NCBI GenBank assembly: GCA_029261855.1
Contig: JAJDAN010000004.1
Span: forward strand, 1 to 64,000
From: Deltaproteobacteria bacterium
Lineage (GTDB): Bacteria > Myxococcota_A > UBA9160 > UBA4427
DNA: 64,000 bases
Direction of reading: 5' to 3'
A program made the translations under genes and the position numbers. Of the stretch, positions 25,710 to 34,570 are shown one piece after another. Each line of letters opens with the position of its first letter. Position 1 is the stretch's first letter. The notes below the pieces were generated by a model that saw only the letters and a list, made by a program, of their open reading frames with translations, ran no database searches and was not told where the DNA came from.

Positions 25710-26957
25710 GTGCCGATGAACGTCCAGTCCATCCACTCGCTCTCGGACCGCATCAACCAGATTCGCCTTCTGACCGCCGAGATCGTCAACAAGGAAATCC
25801 TCCCGCACGAGAACGAGCTCTGGCGCCACGACCGCAATCGGCACAGCGATGCGGATCGCAAGCGCGCCCGAGAGCTGCGCGAAGGCATCCAGGCCAAGGT
25901 CAAGCAGGCAGGACTCTGGGCCCCCCACCTTCCCGACGAATACGGCGGTTGCGGGCTGAACTTCCTCGAGCACGCATACATGAACGAGGTGCTCGCCTAC
26001 TGCATCGGCGCCGCGTCGCTGTTCGGCGTGGTTGCGCCCAACTCCGGCAACCAGAAGATCCTGCTCAAGTACGGAACCGAAGAGCAGCGCCAGAAGTGGC
26101 TGGTGCCCCTCACCGAGGGAAAGATGCAGTCGGGCTTCTCCATGACCGAGCCCGACAATGCCGGGTCGGACCCCCGTTCGATCAAGACGACGGCCCGCAA
26201 GGAAGGCAATGAATGGGTGATCAACGGCCACAAGTGGTTCACCTCGAACGGCATCAAGGCCGACTTCCTGATCGTCATGTGCCGCACCGAGGACCCCACC
26301 GGACGGGCCGAGGCGAACGGCAAGATGACCCAGATCATCGTCCCCACGAAGACGCCCGGCGTGAACGTCGTCCGGGGCATCGAGGTGTGGGGGCGCGCTT
26401 CGGACCACGCCGAGATCATCTACGACGACGTGCGCGTCCCGCTCGAGAACCAGCTCGGCCAGACGGGTTCGGGCCACCAGGCCGCCCAGGACCGGCTCGG
26501 CGCAGGCCGCGTCTATCACTGCATGAACTCGGTGGGGCAGATGTGGCGCGCCTTCGACCTGATGGTCGAACGGGCGACATCACGTGAAGTGCACGGCGGC
26601 AAGCTCGAGACGAAGCAGTTCATCCAGGGCTTCATCGCCGACTCCTACATCGACATTCAGGCTGCACGCCTCATGACCATCCATACCGCCGAGCGGATGG
26701 ACAGCGGTCTCGATTCGCGCACGGACATCTCGGCACTCAAGATCTTCGTGCCCGAGGCGTACACCCGGGTAGTCGACCGCGCGATCCAGGTCTGGGGCGC
26801 GGCGGGGGTCTCCGGCGACCTTCCCCTGGCGGGTATGTACCAGGGAGCACGCACCCTGCGTCTCGCCGACGGCCCCGACGAGGTTCACAAGATCGTCATC
26901 GCGAAGAACGTCCTGAAGTCCTACCACGCGGGCGAGTCCTGGGACTTCGGGAACTGA
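25710..26957 (+). CDS. Acyl-CoA dehydrogenase
   Basis: 415 residues, the normal size. N-terminal helices, then the flavin-contacting MQSGFSMTEPDNAGSDP (about 143-159), WVINGHKWFTSNG and the C-terminal domain with VWGAAGVSGDLPLAGMY and TLRLADGPDEVHK. The ARxLRxxDGPDEVH pattern is closest to ACAD10/11-type and long-chain-like dehydrogenases. It oxidises acyl-CoA to 2-enoyl-CoA and passes electrons to ETF. GTG 25710 has GGAGG at 8 bases; ATG 25716 is 14 bases from it, so GTG is preferred. The nearest acyl-CoA synthetase gene is 5 kb downstream. Confidence 0.9.
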   Translation: MPMNVQSIHSLSDRINQIRLLTAEIVNKEILPHENELWRHDRNRHSDADRKRARELREGIQAKVKQAGLWAPHLPDEYGGCGLNFLEHAYMNEVLAYCIGAASLFGVVAPNSGNQKILLKYGTEEQRQKWLVPLTEGKMQSGFSMTEPDNAGSDPRSIKTTARKEGNEWVINGHKWFTSNGIKADFLIVMCRTEDPTGRAEANGKMTQIIVPTKTPGVNVVRGIEVWGRASDHAEIIYDDVRVPLENQLGQTGSGHQAAQDRLGAGRVYHCMNSVGQMWRAFDLMVERATSREVHGGKLETKQFIQGFIADSYIDIQAARLMTIHTAERMDSGLDSRTDISALKIFVPEAYTRVVDRAIQVWGAAGVSGDLPLAGMYQGARTLRLADGPDEVHKIVIAKNVLKSYHAGESWDFGN

Positions 26958-26966
26958 TCGCTCCTC

Positions 26967-27377
26967 CTAGCCGTCCGAGGATTCGTGCAACCACGGGGTG
27001 TGACAGACCCCGACCAGCAGCCCCTCCGGGCTGAGCAGCCGCGCGATCACCTGCTTCCAGGGCTCCGTGCGGGTCGGGTGGACGAGCCGGTGGCCCTTGG
27101 CCTCGAGCTCTCGCGCCGCCGCCTCGACGTCCGGGACCTCGAACTCGATGGTCGCCTGGGGCACCGGTAGGTCCGCCGGCCACTCCTCGCTGCCGAAACA
27201 CGACCGGGCAGCCTGCGCGAGCGGCCACAGACCGAAGTGCTTCACGCCGGCGATCGCATCGGTGCTCGGATAGTCACCTCTTTCCATGGGAAGCCCGAGG
27301 CCGTCGATGAACAAAGCAGCGCTCGCGTCCATGTCGCGAACGATGGTCGCGAAGCCCGCGACGAAGAGGACCTGCAC
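26967..27377 (-). CDS. VOC family protein
   Basis: 136 residues, a single glyoxalase-like module: FATIVRDMDASAALFIDGLGL at the N terminus and ATIEFEVPDVEAAARELEAKG in the second half, ending with LLSPEGLLVGVCHTPW. The usual terminal metal-ligand Glu is replaced around PEGLLVGV, so it may be a binding or non-metal member. GTG 27377 has AAGGAG 7 bases upstream. It converges on the acyl-CoA dehydrogenase gene with a 9-base gap. Confidence 0.75.
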   Translation of the reverse strand: MQVLFVAGFATIVRDMDASAALFIDGLGLPMERGDYPSTDAIAGVKHFGLWPLAQAARSCFGSEEWPADLPVPQATIEFEVPDVEAAARELEAKGHRLVHPTRTEPWKQVIARLLSPEGLLVGVCHTPWLHESSDG

Positions 27378-27435
27378 CGGGTTTCTCCTTCACGCAACCA
27401 GACACCAGCGTAGCCCGACAAGCGCCGGGACCTGC

Positions 27436-27472
27436 AACCGGTATCCTTGGGGGTTCCGGTGACCTACCGGTT
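27436..27472. promoter_or_regulatory. Inverted repeat upstream of rimK
   Basis: AACCGGTA (27436-27443) and TACCGGTT (27465-27472) form perfect 8-bp arms separated by 21 bases. The repeat lies 34 bases before the rimK start, so it is either a leader hairpin or a binding site for a dimeric regulator. Confidence 0.4.
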
Positions 27473-27505
27473 CTGGGCGCGTCGACAACGCCCGTGGAGG
27501 GCAAC

Positions 27506-28777
27506 ATGAAAATCGGAATCCTGTCTCGCGGCCCCAAGCTCTACAGTACGCGACGCATCAAGGAAGCAGCAGAGAAGCGCGGACACAAGACCAAGGTGCT
27601 CGACACCTTGAAGTTCGCCATCGACGTGCAGCCCGAGAACCCGGATCTCTACTTCCGCGGGAAGCCGATCTCCGACTATGACGCGGTCGTTCCCCGCATC
27701 GGCGCATCCATCACCTTCTTCGGAACGGCCGTGGTCCGTCAGTTCGAGCAGATGGGCGTCTTCTGCCTGAACTCGTCCCAAGCCATCAGCGTTTCGCGCG
27801 ACAAGCTGCGCTCGCTCCAGATCCTGAGCCGGCACCGCATCGGGATCCCGGACACCGCCTTCGTCCACGATTTGCAGCAGGTCGAGTCGACCATCGCGAA
27901 GATGGGTGGACCGCCGATCGTCATCAAGCTGCTCCAGGGCACGCAGGGCATGGGCGTGATCCTGGCGGAGACGGCGAACACCGCGAGCTCGGTCATCGAG
28001 GCGCTCCAGGGTGCCGCCCAGCAGAACGTGCTGCTGCAGGGCTTCATCAAGGAGAGCAAGGGCCGCGACGTGCGAGCCTTCGTCGTCGGCAACCGGGTCG
28101 TCGCAGCCATGCGGCGGGTCGCGCAGGGGGACGAGTTCCGCAGCAACGTCCACCGCGGCGGCAGCGTCGAATCCATCGAGCTCGACCCCGAGTTCGAACG
28201 CGTCGCGCTGCACGCGGCCCAGATCATGGGGCTGCGGGTCGCGGGTGTGGACATGCTCGAGTCCGACGTGGGCCCGATGGTCATGGAGGTCAACTCGTCG
28301 CCCGGGCTCGAGGGCATCGAGCGTGCGACCGGCCTCGACGTGGCTTCGGCCATCGTCGACCTGATCGAGGAAGAGGTGCTCTTCCCCGAGATCGACATCC
28401 GGCAGCGGCTGACCCTCCAGAGCGGCTACAGCGTGATGGAGCTCCCCATCACGGACGATTCCGAGCTCGTGGGCAAGTCGATCTCGAAGACCGGGCTGAA
28501 GGAGCGCGACGTGATGGTCCTGACCATCCACCGCGGCAGCATCTCCATCCCGAACCCGCGCGGCAGCCGGGAGATCCTGGCCGGGGACACCCTGCTCTGC
28601 TTCGGGAAGTCGATCACGCTGAAGAGCCTGGCTCCCCGGGAGCAGCCCCGCCGGTCGAAGCGTCGCAAGTCCAAGGCACCCGCCGCGAAGACGCCGGACG
28701 CGCCGATCACGATCGTGGGAGACGAGCCGGTGGCCGTCCCCGACCCGGCGGCGGCTGGCAACGAACCGGATGCGTGA
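27506..28777 (+). CDS. rimK: RimK-type ribosomal protein S6 glutamate ligase with RCK_C-like domain
   Basis: 423 residues. Residues 1-300 align closely with E. coli RimK: MKIGILSRGPKLYS, VVPRIGASITFFGTAVVRQFE, the ATP-grasp core VIKLLQGTQGMGVILAET and the Mg-binding MEVNSSPGLEGIE. It should add glutamate residues to the C terminus of ribosomal protein S6. Unlike E. coli RimK (about 300 residues), it carries an extra domain at about 305-378 (SVMELPITDDSELVGKSIS ... EILAGDTLLCFG) that matches TrkA-C/RCK_C ligand-binding domains, then a basic low-complexity tail. GGAGG precedes ATG 27506 by 5 bases. It overlaps the AspA-like gene by 8 bases. Confidence 0.9.
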   Translation: MKIGILSRGPKLYSTRRIKEAAEKRGHKTKVLDTLKFAIDVQPENPDLYFRGKPISDYDAVVPRIGASITFFGTAVVRQFEQMGVFCLNSSQAISVSRDKLRSLQILSRHRIGIPDTAFVHDLQQVESTIAKMGGPPIVIKLLQGTQGMGVILAETANTASSVIEALQGAAQQNVLLQGFIKESKGRDVRAFVVGNRVVAAMRRVAQGDEFRSNVHRGGSVESIELDPEFERVALHAAQIMGLRVAGVDMLESDVGPMVMEVNSSPGLEGIERATGLDVASAIVDLIEEEVLFPEIDIRQRLTLQSGYSVMELPITDDSELVGKSISKTGLKERDVMVLTIHRGSISIPNPRGSREILAGDTLLCFGKSITLKSLAPREQPRRSKRRKSKAPAAKTPDAPITIVGDEPVAVPDPAAAGNEPDA

Positions 28778-29813
28778 ACCGATCGAGATCGGCGGGGTCA
28801 GCGTCGCGGCCGGCACCCGACGGAGCATCGAGCTTCCCGTTCCGGGCGGCTACACGTCGACTTCACTGACGGTCCCCGTACACGTCATCCACGGTCGGCG
28901 CGACGGGGCGCACCTGCTCGTGTGCGCCGCGATCCACGGGGACGAGATCAACGGCGTCGAGATCGTCCGGCGCCTGTTGACGTCCCGACAGATGAAGTCG
29001 CTCCGCGGCACCCTGATCGCGGTGCCCGTCGTGAACGTCCACGGATTCGTGACCCAGAGCCGCTACCTGCCCGACCGGCGCGACCTGAACCGGTCCTTCC
29101 CGGGCACGGCCCGCGGTTCCCAGGCAGGGCGCTTGGCGCACGTCTTCATGAAGGAGCTGGTGGGACACGCGACCCACGTGATCGACCTCCATACTGGAGC
29201 GATCCATCGCCAGAACCTTCCGCAGATCCGCGCGTGCCTGGACGAGCCGGGAGCCGTCGACATGGCGCGGGCCTTCGGCGCCCCGGTGGTTCTCCATTCC
29301 GAGCTGCGCGACGGATCCCTGCGTGGTTCGTTGCGCGACCACGACATTCCCGGCCTGGTCTACGAGGCCGGCGAGGCGCTCCGCTTCGACGAGGTCTCGA
29401 TCCGCGCGGGCTTCCAGGGCGTGCTGTCGGTCATGCGCATGCTCGAAATGCTGAAGCCGAGCAAGCGAGAGCACCGGGTCCGGTCACCGCTCCTGGCCCG
29501 AGGGAGTCACTGGCTTCGTGCACCCTCCAGCGGCATCCTGCGCACTTCAGTCAAGCTCGGCGATAGTGTCGAAGAAGACGCCGTCGTCGGAATCGTGAGC
29601 GACCCCCTCGGCGAGAACGCCGAGAAGATCATCGCCACGCAAGCGGGCGTGGTCATCGGCTGCACGAACCTGCCGCTCGTCAACGAGGGCGACGCGGTCT
29701 TCCACGTGGCGCTCTTCCGCGAGCCGGAAGCCGTCGCCGACCGGGTCGAGGCGTTCCAGGACGCGTTGGACTCGGAGCCGCCGCTGGGAATGAGCGAGCC
29801 CGCCGTCGACTGA
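28770..29813 (+). CDS. Succinylglutamate desuccinylase/aspartoacylase family protein
   Basis: 347 residues. Zinc carboxypeptidase-like fold with ligands H56/E59 in HGDEINGVE and H141 in IDLHTGAIH, plus RDLNRSFPG (substrate Arg). The C-terminal 100 residues form a small beta barrel (SGILRTSVKLGDSVEEDAV) as in AstE/AspA proteins. It hydrolyses N-acyl amino acids or a related amide. AspA-like genes commonly sit beside rimK and the retropepsin gene rimB; a role in S6 tail metabolism is inference. Translation is coupled to rimK through the 8-base overlap. Confidence 0.85.
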   Translation: MREPIEIGGVSVAAGTRRSIELPVPGGYTSTSLTVPVHVIHGRRDGAHLLVCAAIHGDEINGVEIVRRLLTSRQMKSLRGTLIAVPVVNVHGFVTQSRYLPDRRDLNRSFPGTARGSQAGRLAHVFMKELVGHATHVIDLHTGAIHRQNLPQIRACLDEPGAVDMARAFGAPVVLHSELRDGSLRGSLRDHDIPGLVYEAGEALRFDEVSIRAGFQGVLSVMRMLEMLKPSKREHRVRSPLLARGSHWLRAPSSGILRTSVKLGDSVEEDAVVGIVSDPLGENAEKIIATQAGVVIGCTNLPLVNEGDAVFHVALFREPEAVADRVEAFQDALDSEPPLGMSEPAVD

Positions 29814-29817
29814 GCGA

Positions 29818-30369
29818 CTAGCCTGACCGTTCGGCGGACCTCTTCTTCGATTTCGCTCGTCTCACCCTCTTCGACGTCTTCTTCTTGCCGACCTTCTTCT
29901 TGCCGACCTTCTTCTTTCGCTTCGGCGGTTTGGTGAGCAGGTTGCGGTGCCCGACGTCGATCAGGAAGCGGCCGTCGAGGGCCGTTCTTCCGATCAGCAT
30001 GCGGTGGATCATGCGCCCCCGGTCCACGAGGCTGAGCTCGACCTCTTCGTCGACCTCCCCGAGTCGAAGCCGCGTCCGGACGAAGAGCCTGTAGCTGAAC
30101 TCACCGTTGCTCGATCGCACCCGCGCCTGCCGGACGACCCGAGCCTCGACCCTCACTCTCCTGTCGCGCTTCTCGCGGTGCAGGACGACCTCGAAACGCA
30201 CACGGCCGTGCGGGAGTCGTTCGATGTGCTCCACATGCAGGGCACTCGAGCGCGCCCCCGTGTCCACCTTCGCGCGCAAGCCACGGATGCCCCATTCCGG
30301 GATGTCGACGTACTCGTTCCAACCGATCAGGGGCAACCCACGGGCGCGGGATTCGACGCTCAAGGCCAT
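29818..30369 (-). CDS. rimB: RimB-type retropepsin-like protease (COG4067)
   Basis: 183 residues. The single-domain aspartic protease motif is AKVDTGARSSALH with DTG at 36-38; LVDRGRMIHRMLIGRTALDG is the second conserved block of COG4067 proteins. In Pseudomonas, RimB belongs to the RimABK system and removes glutamate tails from S6. Here it is convergent with rimK-aspA, with 4 bases between stops, not in the same transcript. The last 35 residues are an extreme lysine/arginine tail (KRKKKVGKKKVGKKK and on), unusual for the family. GGAG lies 9 bases before ATG 30369. Confidence 0.85.
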   Translation of the reverse strand: MALSVESRARGLPLIGWNEYVDIPEWGIRGLRAKVDTGARSSALHVEHIERLPHGRVRFEVVLHREKRDRRVRVEARVVRQARVRSSNGEFSYRLFVRTRLRLGEVDEEVELSLVDRGRMIHRMLIGRTALDGRFLIDVGHRNLLTKPPKRKKKVGKKKVGKKKTSKRVRRAKSKKRSAERSG

Positions 30370-30549
30370 CTCTCCAGGCTCCAAAGACGCACCGGGTCGT
30401 CCTTGCCGTGCCGACCGCGTGCACGACCTATACCATCCCCGACCCGGAACGCGAGCGCCAAACGTACGGGTTGACCCGTGCCATCGCCGGTCACTAAGCT
30501 CTCCCGTTCCTCACCCGCACCCACGACGCACCGGGAGTACGAAGAGCGA

Positions 30550-31134
30550 ATGCGAAGAGAACGCGGTTTCGACAATTGGAAGTCCTGCCGATGGGCAATC
30601 CCTGCGGCAGTCCTGATCACGATCGTCGCGGGCGCCGTCAGCGCCCAGGCTCCGAGCGCGCCGAAGCCTACCCAGTGGTGGAACGATCCGGTCATCGTCA
30701 AGGAGATCGAGCTCACCGCTCCGCAACGCTCGAAGATGGACGCCGCCTACCACGACTACGACCAGCGGCTGGCAGACTCGCGTGGCAGGGCGGACCTTCG
30801 AAACGAGTTCTTCGATGCGCTCGAGGCGGGAGACTGGGAACGCGGACGAAGCGTGTTCGAGACCTGGAAGGAGCAGGCGGCGCTTCCCTTGCAGGCCATG
30901 GGTGATCTGAAGCTCGCGATCATGCCGATTCTCAGCGACGAACAGCGCAACAAGCTCCTCTCCGCCTATCCGCGCATCATCAAGCGCCAGTGGCGACCCG
31001 CCGTCCGGTGGTCTGGTGCCAACCCGTCGCCCGGTGCCGCGAAGCCCTCGAAGGGGATGAAGGAGTCGAAGGGCGCGAAGGGGGCGAAGGGCGCGAAGGG
31101 AGCAAAGGGAACGGGCGCAGAGAGCGAGCAGTGA
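30550..31134 (+). CDS. Periplasmic Spy/CpxP-like protein with GAK repeats
   Basis: 194 residues. A signal peptide (WAIPAAVLITIVAGAVSAQA) is followed by a helical region. VIVKEIELTAPQRSKMDAAY and IMPILSDEQRNKLLSAYP are LTxxQ-type helices of the Spy/CpxP/zinc-resistance sensor group, suggesting a periplasmic chaperone or metal/stress-response protein. The C terminus is a collagen-like low-complexity repeat (KGAKGAKGAKGAKG). ATG 30550 gives a proper signal peptide; a GTG at 30478 would add 24 polar residues. It overlaps the acyl-CoA synthetase start by 4 bases, an odd pairing. Confidence 0.65.
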   Translation: MRRERGFDNWKSCRWAIPAAVLITIVAGAVSAQAPSAPKPTQWWNDPVIVKEIELTAPQRSKMDAAYHDYDQRLADSRGRADLRNEFFDALEAGDWERGRSVFETWKEQAALPLQAMGDLKLAIMPILSDEQRNKLLSAYPRIIKRQWRPAVRWSGANPSPGAAKPSKGMKESKGAKGAKGAKGAKGTGAESEQ

Positions 31135-32699
31135 GCGATTCCCCCCTGGAGCTGTACCCCGGCCACTGGGCACAACGAACCCCGGACAAGCCCGCCGTGG
31201 TACTCGCGGGAAGCGGGGAGACCGTCAGCTACGCGCAGCTCGACGACGCCGCCAGGCGTCTCGCGAATCTGTTCCGGAAGGCAGGGCTCGAGCGCGGCGA
31301 CCACGTTGCCTTCTGCATGGAGAACCGCCCGGAATACCTGCCCATCATGTGGGGCGCGCATTACGCGGGGCTCTACTACACCGCCGCAAGCTCGCGCCTG
31401 ACCACGGAAGAGCTCGGCTACATCATCGAGGACAGCAACAGTCGCGCGTTCCTCACCAGTCCCTACAAGGCAGAAGCCGTGGACGGGCTCGCAGACCAGC
31501 TCGCGGCGCTCGACATCCGTCTGTCCGTGGGCGGCAAGCTGCCGGGCTTCGACGACTACGAAGACGCCCTCGCCGCGCAGTCCGACGCGCCGCTCCCCGA
31601 CCGCAGCGAGGGAGCGGCGATGTTGTACTCGTCGGGAACCACCGGACGACCCAAGGGCGTGAAGCCGCGCATGGGCGACCAACCGCTCGGGACCGGTGAA
31701 GCGCTCACCGCGATGATCAAGGGACTGTTCGGCGCAAACGATCAGGCCGTCTATCTCTCACCTGCGCCGCTCTACCACTCGGCACCCCTGCGCTACTGCA
31801 CGCAGTTCCAGCGCGTGGGTGCGACGGTCGTCGTCATGGAACGCTTCGACGCCGAGGAGGCCCTGCGCACGATCGAGCAGTTCCGGGTCACCCACAGCCA
31901 GTGGGTGCCGACGATGTTCGTGCGCATGCTCAAGCTGCCCGAAGCCAGTCGCGCTCGCTACGACGTATCGAGCCTGGAGTGCGCCATCCACGCCGCGGCG
32001 CCCTGCCCGATCGGCGTCAAGGAGCAGATGCTCGACTGGTGGGGGCCCGTCGTCCACGAGTACTACGCGGGCACCGAGGGCAACGGCTTCTGTTACGCGT
32101 CGCCCCAGGACTGGCTCGCCCACAAGGGGACCGTCGGCAAGCCGATCCTGGGCGAGCTGCACATCGTCGACGATGACGGCAACGAGGTGTCCGTCGGCGA
32201 GGAGGGCGGCGTGTACTTCGGCGGCGCCTCGGCCAGCGCCTTCGAGTACCACAACGATCCGGAAAAGACCGCCGCAGCCCGCATGGGCAATGGCTGGAGC
32301 ACGCTCGGGGACATCGGCAAGGTCGACGCCGACGGCTTTCTCTACCTCACCGACCGCAAGGCCAACATGATCATCAGCGGTGGTGTGAACATCTACCCGC
32401 AAGAGACCGAGAACGTCCTCACCGTACATCCCAAGGTGCAGGACGCGGCGGTCTTCGGCGTGCCCAACGAGGACTTCGGCGAAGAGGTGAAGGCGGTCGT
32501 GCAGCCCATCGACATCAGCGCCGCGGGCCCCGAGCTCGAGCGTGAGCTCATCGCCTACTGCCGGGAGCACTTGGCGGACGTCAAGTGCCCGCGCTCGGTG
32601 GACTTCCGCGAAGAGCTGCCCCGGCACCCGACCGGCAAGCTCTACAAGCGGCTGCTCAAGGACGAGTACTGGAAGGGCCACGAGACGCGGCTCCTGTAG
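31131..32699 (+). CDS. AMP-dependent acyl-CoA synthetase/ligase
   Basis: 522 residues. The ANL-family P-loop MLYSSGTTGRPKGV is followed by the aromatic motif EYYAGTEGNGF, the hinge TDRKANMIISGGVNIYPQE and the catalytic-lysine region PRHPTGKLYKRLLKD. It activates a carboxylic acid to an acyl-AMP and then to a CoA thioester. It closely resembles the ligase encoded at 53007-54581, so the two are paralogues. The start is GTG overlapping the Spy-like stop (GTGA). A strong intrinsic terminator follows 65 bases after the stop. Confidence 0.9.
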   Translation: MSDSPLELYPGHWAQRTPDKPAVVLAGSGETVSYAQLDDAARRLANLFRKAGLERGDHVAFCMENRPEYLPIMWGAHYAGLYYTAASSRLTTEELGYIIEDSNSRAFLTSPYKAEAVDGLADQLAALDIRLSVGGKLPGFDDYEDALAAQSDAPLPDRSEGAAMLYSSGTTGRPKGVKPRMGDQPLGTGEALTAMIKGLFGANDQAVYLSPAPLYHSAPLRYCTQFQRVGATVVVMERFDAEEALRTIEQFRVTHSQWVPTMFVRMLKLPEASRARYDVSSLECAIHAAAPCPIGVKEQMLDWWGPVVHEYYAGTEGNGFCYASPQDWLAHKGTVGKPILGELHIVDDDGNEVSVGEEGGVYFGGASASAFEYHNDPEKTAAARMGNGWSTLGDIGKVDADGFLYLTDRKANMIISGGVNIYPQETENVLTVHPKVQDAAVFGVPNEDFGEEVKAVVQPIDISAAGPELERELIAYCREHLADVKCPRSVDFREELPRHPTGKLYKRLLKDEYWKGHETRLL

Positions 32700-32764
32700 T
32701 CGGGACTCGTCCTGCCTGGTCCCGAGCAGTCCTGAGTAGACCCGAGTCGAACCAAGCAGCGGCG

Positions 32765-32787
32765 CGCGCCCCGGCGGGCGCGATTTT
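32765..32787 (+). terminator. Intrinsic terminator after the acyl-CoA synthetase gene
   Basis: CGCGCCC (32765-32771), a four-base loop CGGC, GGGCGCG (32776-32782), then ATTTT. This is a perfect 7-bp GC stem followed by a short U-tract, the clearest terminator in the window. Confidence 0.8.
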
Positions 32788-32826
32788 CGCGTGACGCAGC
32801 CGGGCGTCTCGGCCTAGTCTAGAGCC

Positions 32827-33813
32827 ATGCAGAAGCTCCCCCTCGGTCTCGTCTGTTGTCTGTCTACGTTGCTGCTGGCCATCGCACCCGGCGTCTCCGC
32901 CCAGGACCTGCTCTACGACGACGGCGGCGACCACGAGCTGTCCGACTACGGCACGCTCGGGAGCGGCTCCGTCGTCGAGGTGCGCGACGGCCCCGGGAAC
33001 GACCCGACGCACCTGGACGTCACGATCGACGACTTCACCTATCAGCTCGACGTCCGTGCCTACGACAACTCGAGCGCCGCACTCCAGCCGGGCATCGGGG
33101 ACTCCACCCTCAGCACCTACGGGAACGCAGTGGGCACGATCGCCAGCAGCTCCCCCGCCGAGAACGACGCCAACAGCTGGGGCAGCTCGCAGCTCACGGT
33201 GAGCAGCCGGCTCGGCCTGTCGACGGCGAACGAGACCTCGACCTTCACCTTCGAGGCCGGAGCGAACGCGATCCTGCACCAGGGCTACGGCAACTCGACG
33301 ACGATCATGCTGGGCGGCGTCACCCACGACACCCAGCTCTTCGATTCGGCGGTGATGCGGGTCTACGACGGCTTCGCCGGCTTCGAAGGAACCCTCGTGA
33401 CCGGTGATGCCTACCTCGAAGTGCTCGGCGGAAATCCCCATAGCGAGTCCGGGTTCTCTGTCACCGAACGGGGGCAAGCCGACATCCACTCGGGCGCAGC
33501 GCAGTTCGGCGAAGAACTCTTCTCGGTGTCCGACCAGGGCCTGATCCGACTATTCGGTCAGGACTTCCTGATCGACGGCGTGCCGGTCGGCTACGGCGAC
33601 ATCGGCTCTCTCGCCGGCGGCGCCACGCGGTCCGGGAACATCCAGGGCACCCTCGAATCCGGCGACCTCATCGACATGCAGTTCTTCGTGAGCGGCGCCG
33701 GCATCCTGCGCCTGGTGCCCGAGCCGGGAACCGGCACCTTGCTCACCCTGAGCCTGTTGCTGTGCGCCGCACTCCGCCGCGTCAGCGGGCCAACAAGCGA
33801 CCTTCGGGGCTGA
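32827..33813 (+). CDS. PEP-CTERM surface protein
   Basis: 328 residues. A signal peptide (LVCCLSTLLLAIAPGVSAQ) is followed by a serine/glycine/asparagine-rich beta-strand region with no named domain. Segments such as ESGFSVTERGQADIHSG and LFSVSDQGLIRLFGQDF look like short beta-helix rungs. The sorting signal is VPEPGTGTLLTLSLLLCAAL plus a basic tail. It is expected to be exported and processed by exosortase. Its 3' end overlaps the convergent gene by 32 bases, so the tail codons are shared between strands. Confidence 0.85.
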   Translation: MQKLPLGLVCCLSTLLLAIAPGVSAQDLLYDDGGDHELSDYGTLGSGSVVEVRDGPGNDPTHLDVTIDDFTYQLDVRAYDNSSAALQPGIGDSTLSTYGNAVGTIASSSPAENDANSWGSSQLTVSSRLGLSTANETSTFTFEAGANAILHQGYGNSTTIMLGGVTHDTQLFDSAVMRVYDGFAGFEGTLVTGDAYLEVLGGNPHSESGFSVTERGQADIHSGAAQFGEELFSVSDQGLIRLFGQDFLIDGVPVGYGDIGSLAGGATRSGNIQGTLESGDLIDMQFFVSGAGILRLVPEPGTGTLLTLSLLLCAALRRVSGPTSDLRG

Positions 33814-34570
33814 GCTCGAGGATCTTCGGCAACGCGGCTCCAGCTCCCAGCTGAGCCCGGGTCTCCGCAGCGGCGAAGCGCTTGCCCACGAAGGGGACGA
33901 CCCAGTCGAGCTGCAAGAGACGATCCCGCACGACGGCATCGCCGTGATCTCCCTGAGGCACAAGGATCGTCAGCGTGCCGGGCCCTGGCTCCGCGGTAGC
34001 CAGGGTCGCCAGCAACTCCGGGAAGTCCTCGGCTAGCGGATCGGCAAACACGCAGCGGAAGGCGCGACTCTCGCCGGCGGCACCGGGCCGCAGGGCGCGC
34101 AACGCGGTGCCACTGGAGTCCACCAGACGGGTCTGCACCGACAGCACGAAGTTCGGGGTCAGTTTGCTGATCTCGCCGCGCTGCACGCGGCCGACGCGGG
34201 CAACCAGGTCCGTCGCTTCGATCGGGACCTCATGGGCCCCGTAGCGACCGAAATCGACGCGCGCAGTCGACACATCCACGACCCGGATCAAGACACCCAG
34301 GCGATTCGCGGGAATCTCCTTGCTTCCGCCCACGGGCCGCAGCGGCTCGACGAGGGCCACCTGATAGGGCCAGAATCGCTCGCGCGCCAGCAGATCGTCG
34401 GCCGCAACCGTCTCGGCAGCGCCGGTCGACGAGTACGACATGGCGATCCACAGCAGTAGCAACAGGCGCTTCGCTCGCCGCGCCCGTTCGAAGCTTGCCG
34501 GAACGGCGGAAGCCGCCGTCCCAGCCTGGGACGACGGCTTCCTGTTCCTCGCGGGACTTGCTCTGATCAT
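33782..34570 (-). CDS. Uncharacterised exported protein
   Basis: 262 residues; not recognised. After an unusually long basic N-region, a hydrophobic stretch RLLLLLWIAMSYSSTGAA could be a signal peptide, followed by a mixed alpha/beta domain (FWPYQVALVEPLRPVGG, RLGVLIRVVDVSTARVDFG, LTILVPQGDHG). The start ATG at 34570 overlaps the preceding PEP-CTERM stop as ATGA, which supports both the start and an operon with the two genes upstream. The polar 45-residue N-terminus before the hydrophobic part is odd, and a later non-ATG start cannot be excluded. Confidence 0.55.
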   Translation of the reverse strand: MIRASPARNRKPSSQAGTAASAVPASFERARRAKRLLLLLWIAMSYSSTGAAETVAADDLLARERFWPYQVALVEPLRPVGGSKEIPANRLGVLIRVVDVSTARVDFGRYGAHEVPIEATDLVARVGRVQRGEISKLTPNFVLSVQTRLVDSSGTALRALRPGAAGESRAFRCVFADPLAEDFPELLATLATAEPGPGTLTILVPQGDHGDAVVRDRLLQLDWVVPFVGKRFAAAETRAQLGAGAALPKILELSPEGRLLAR

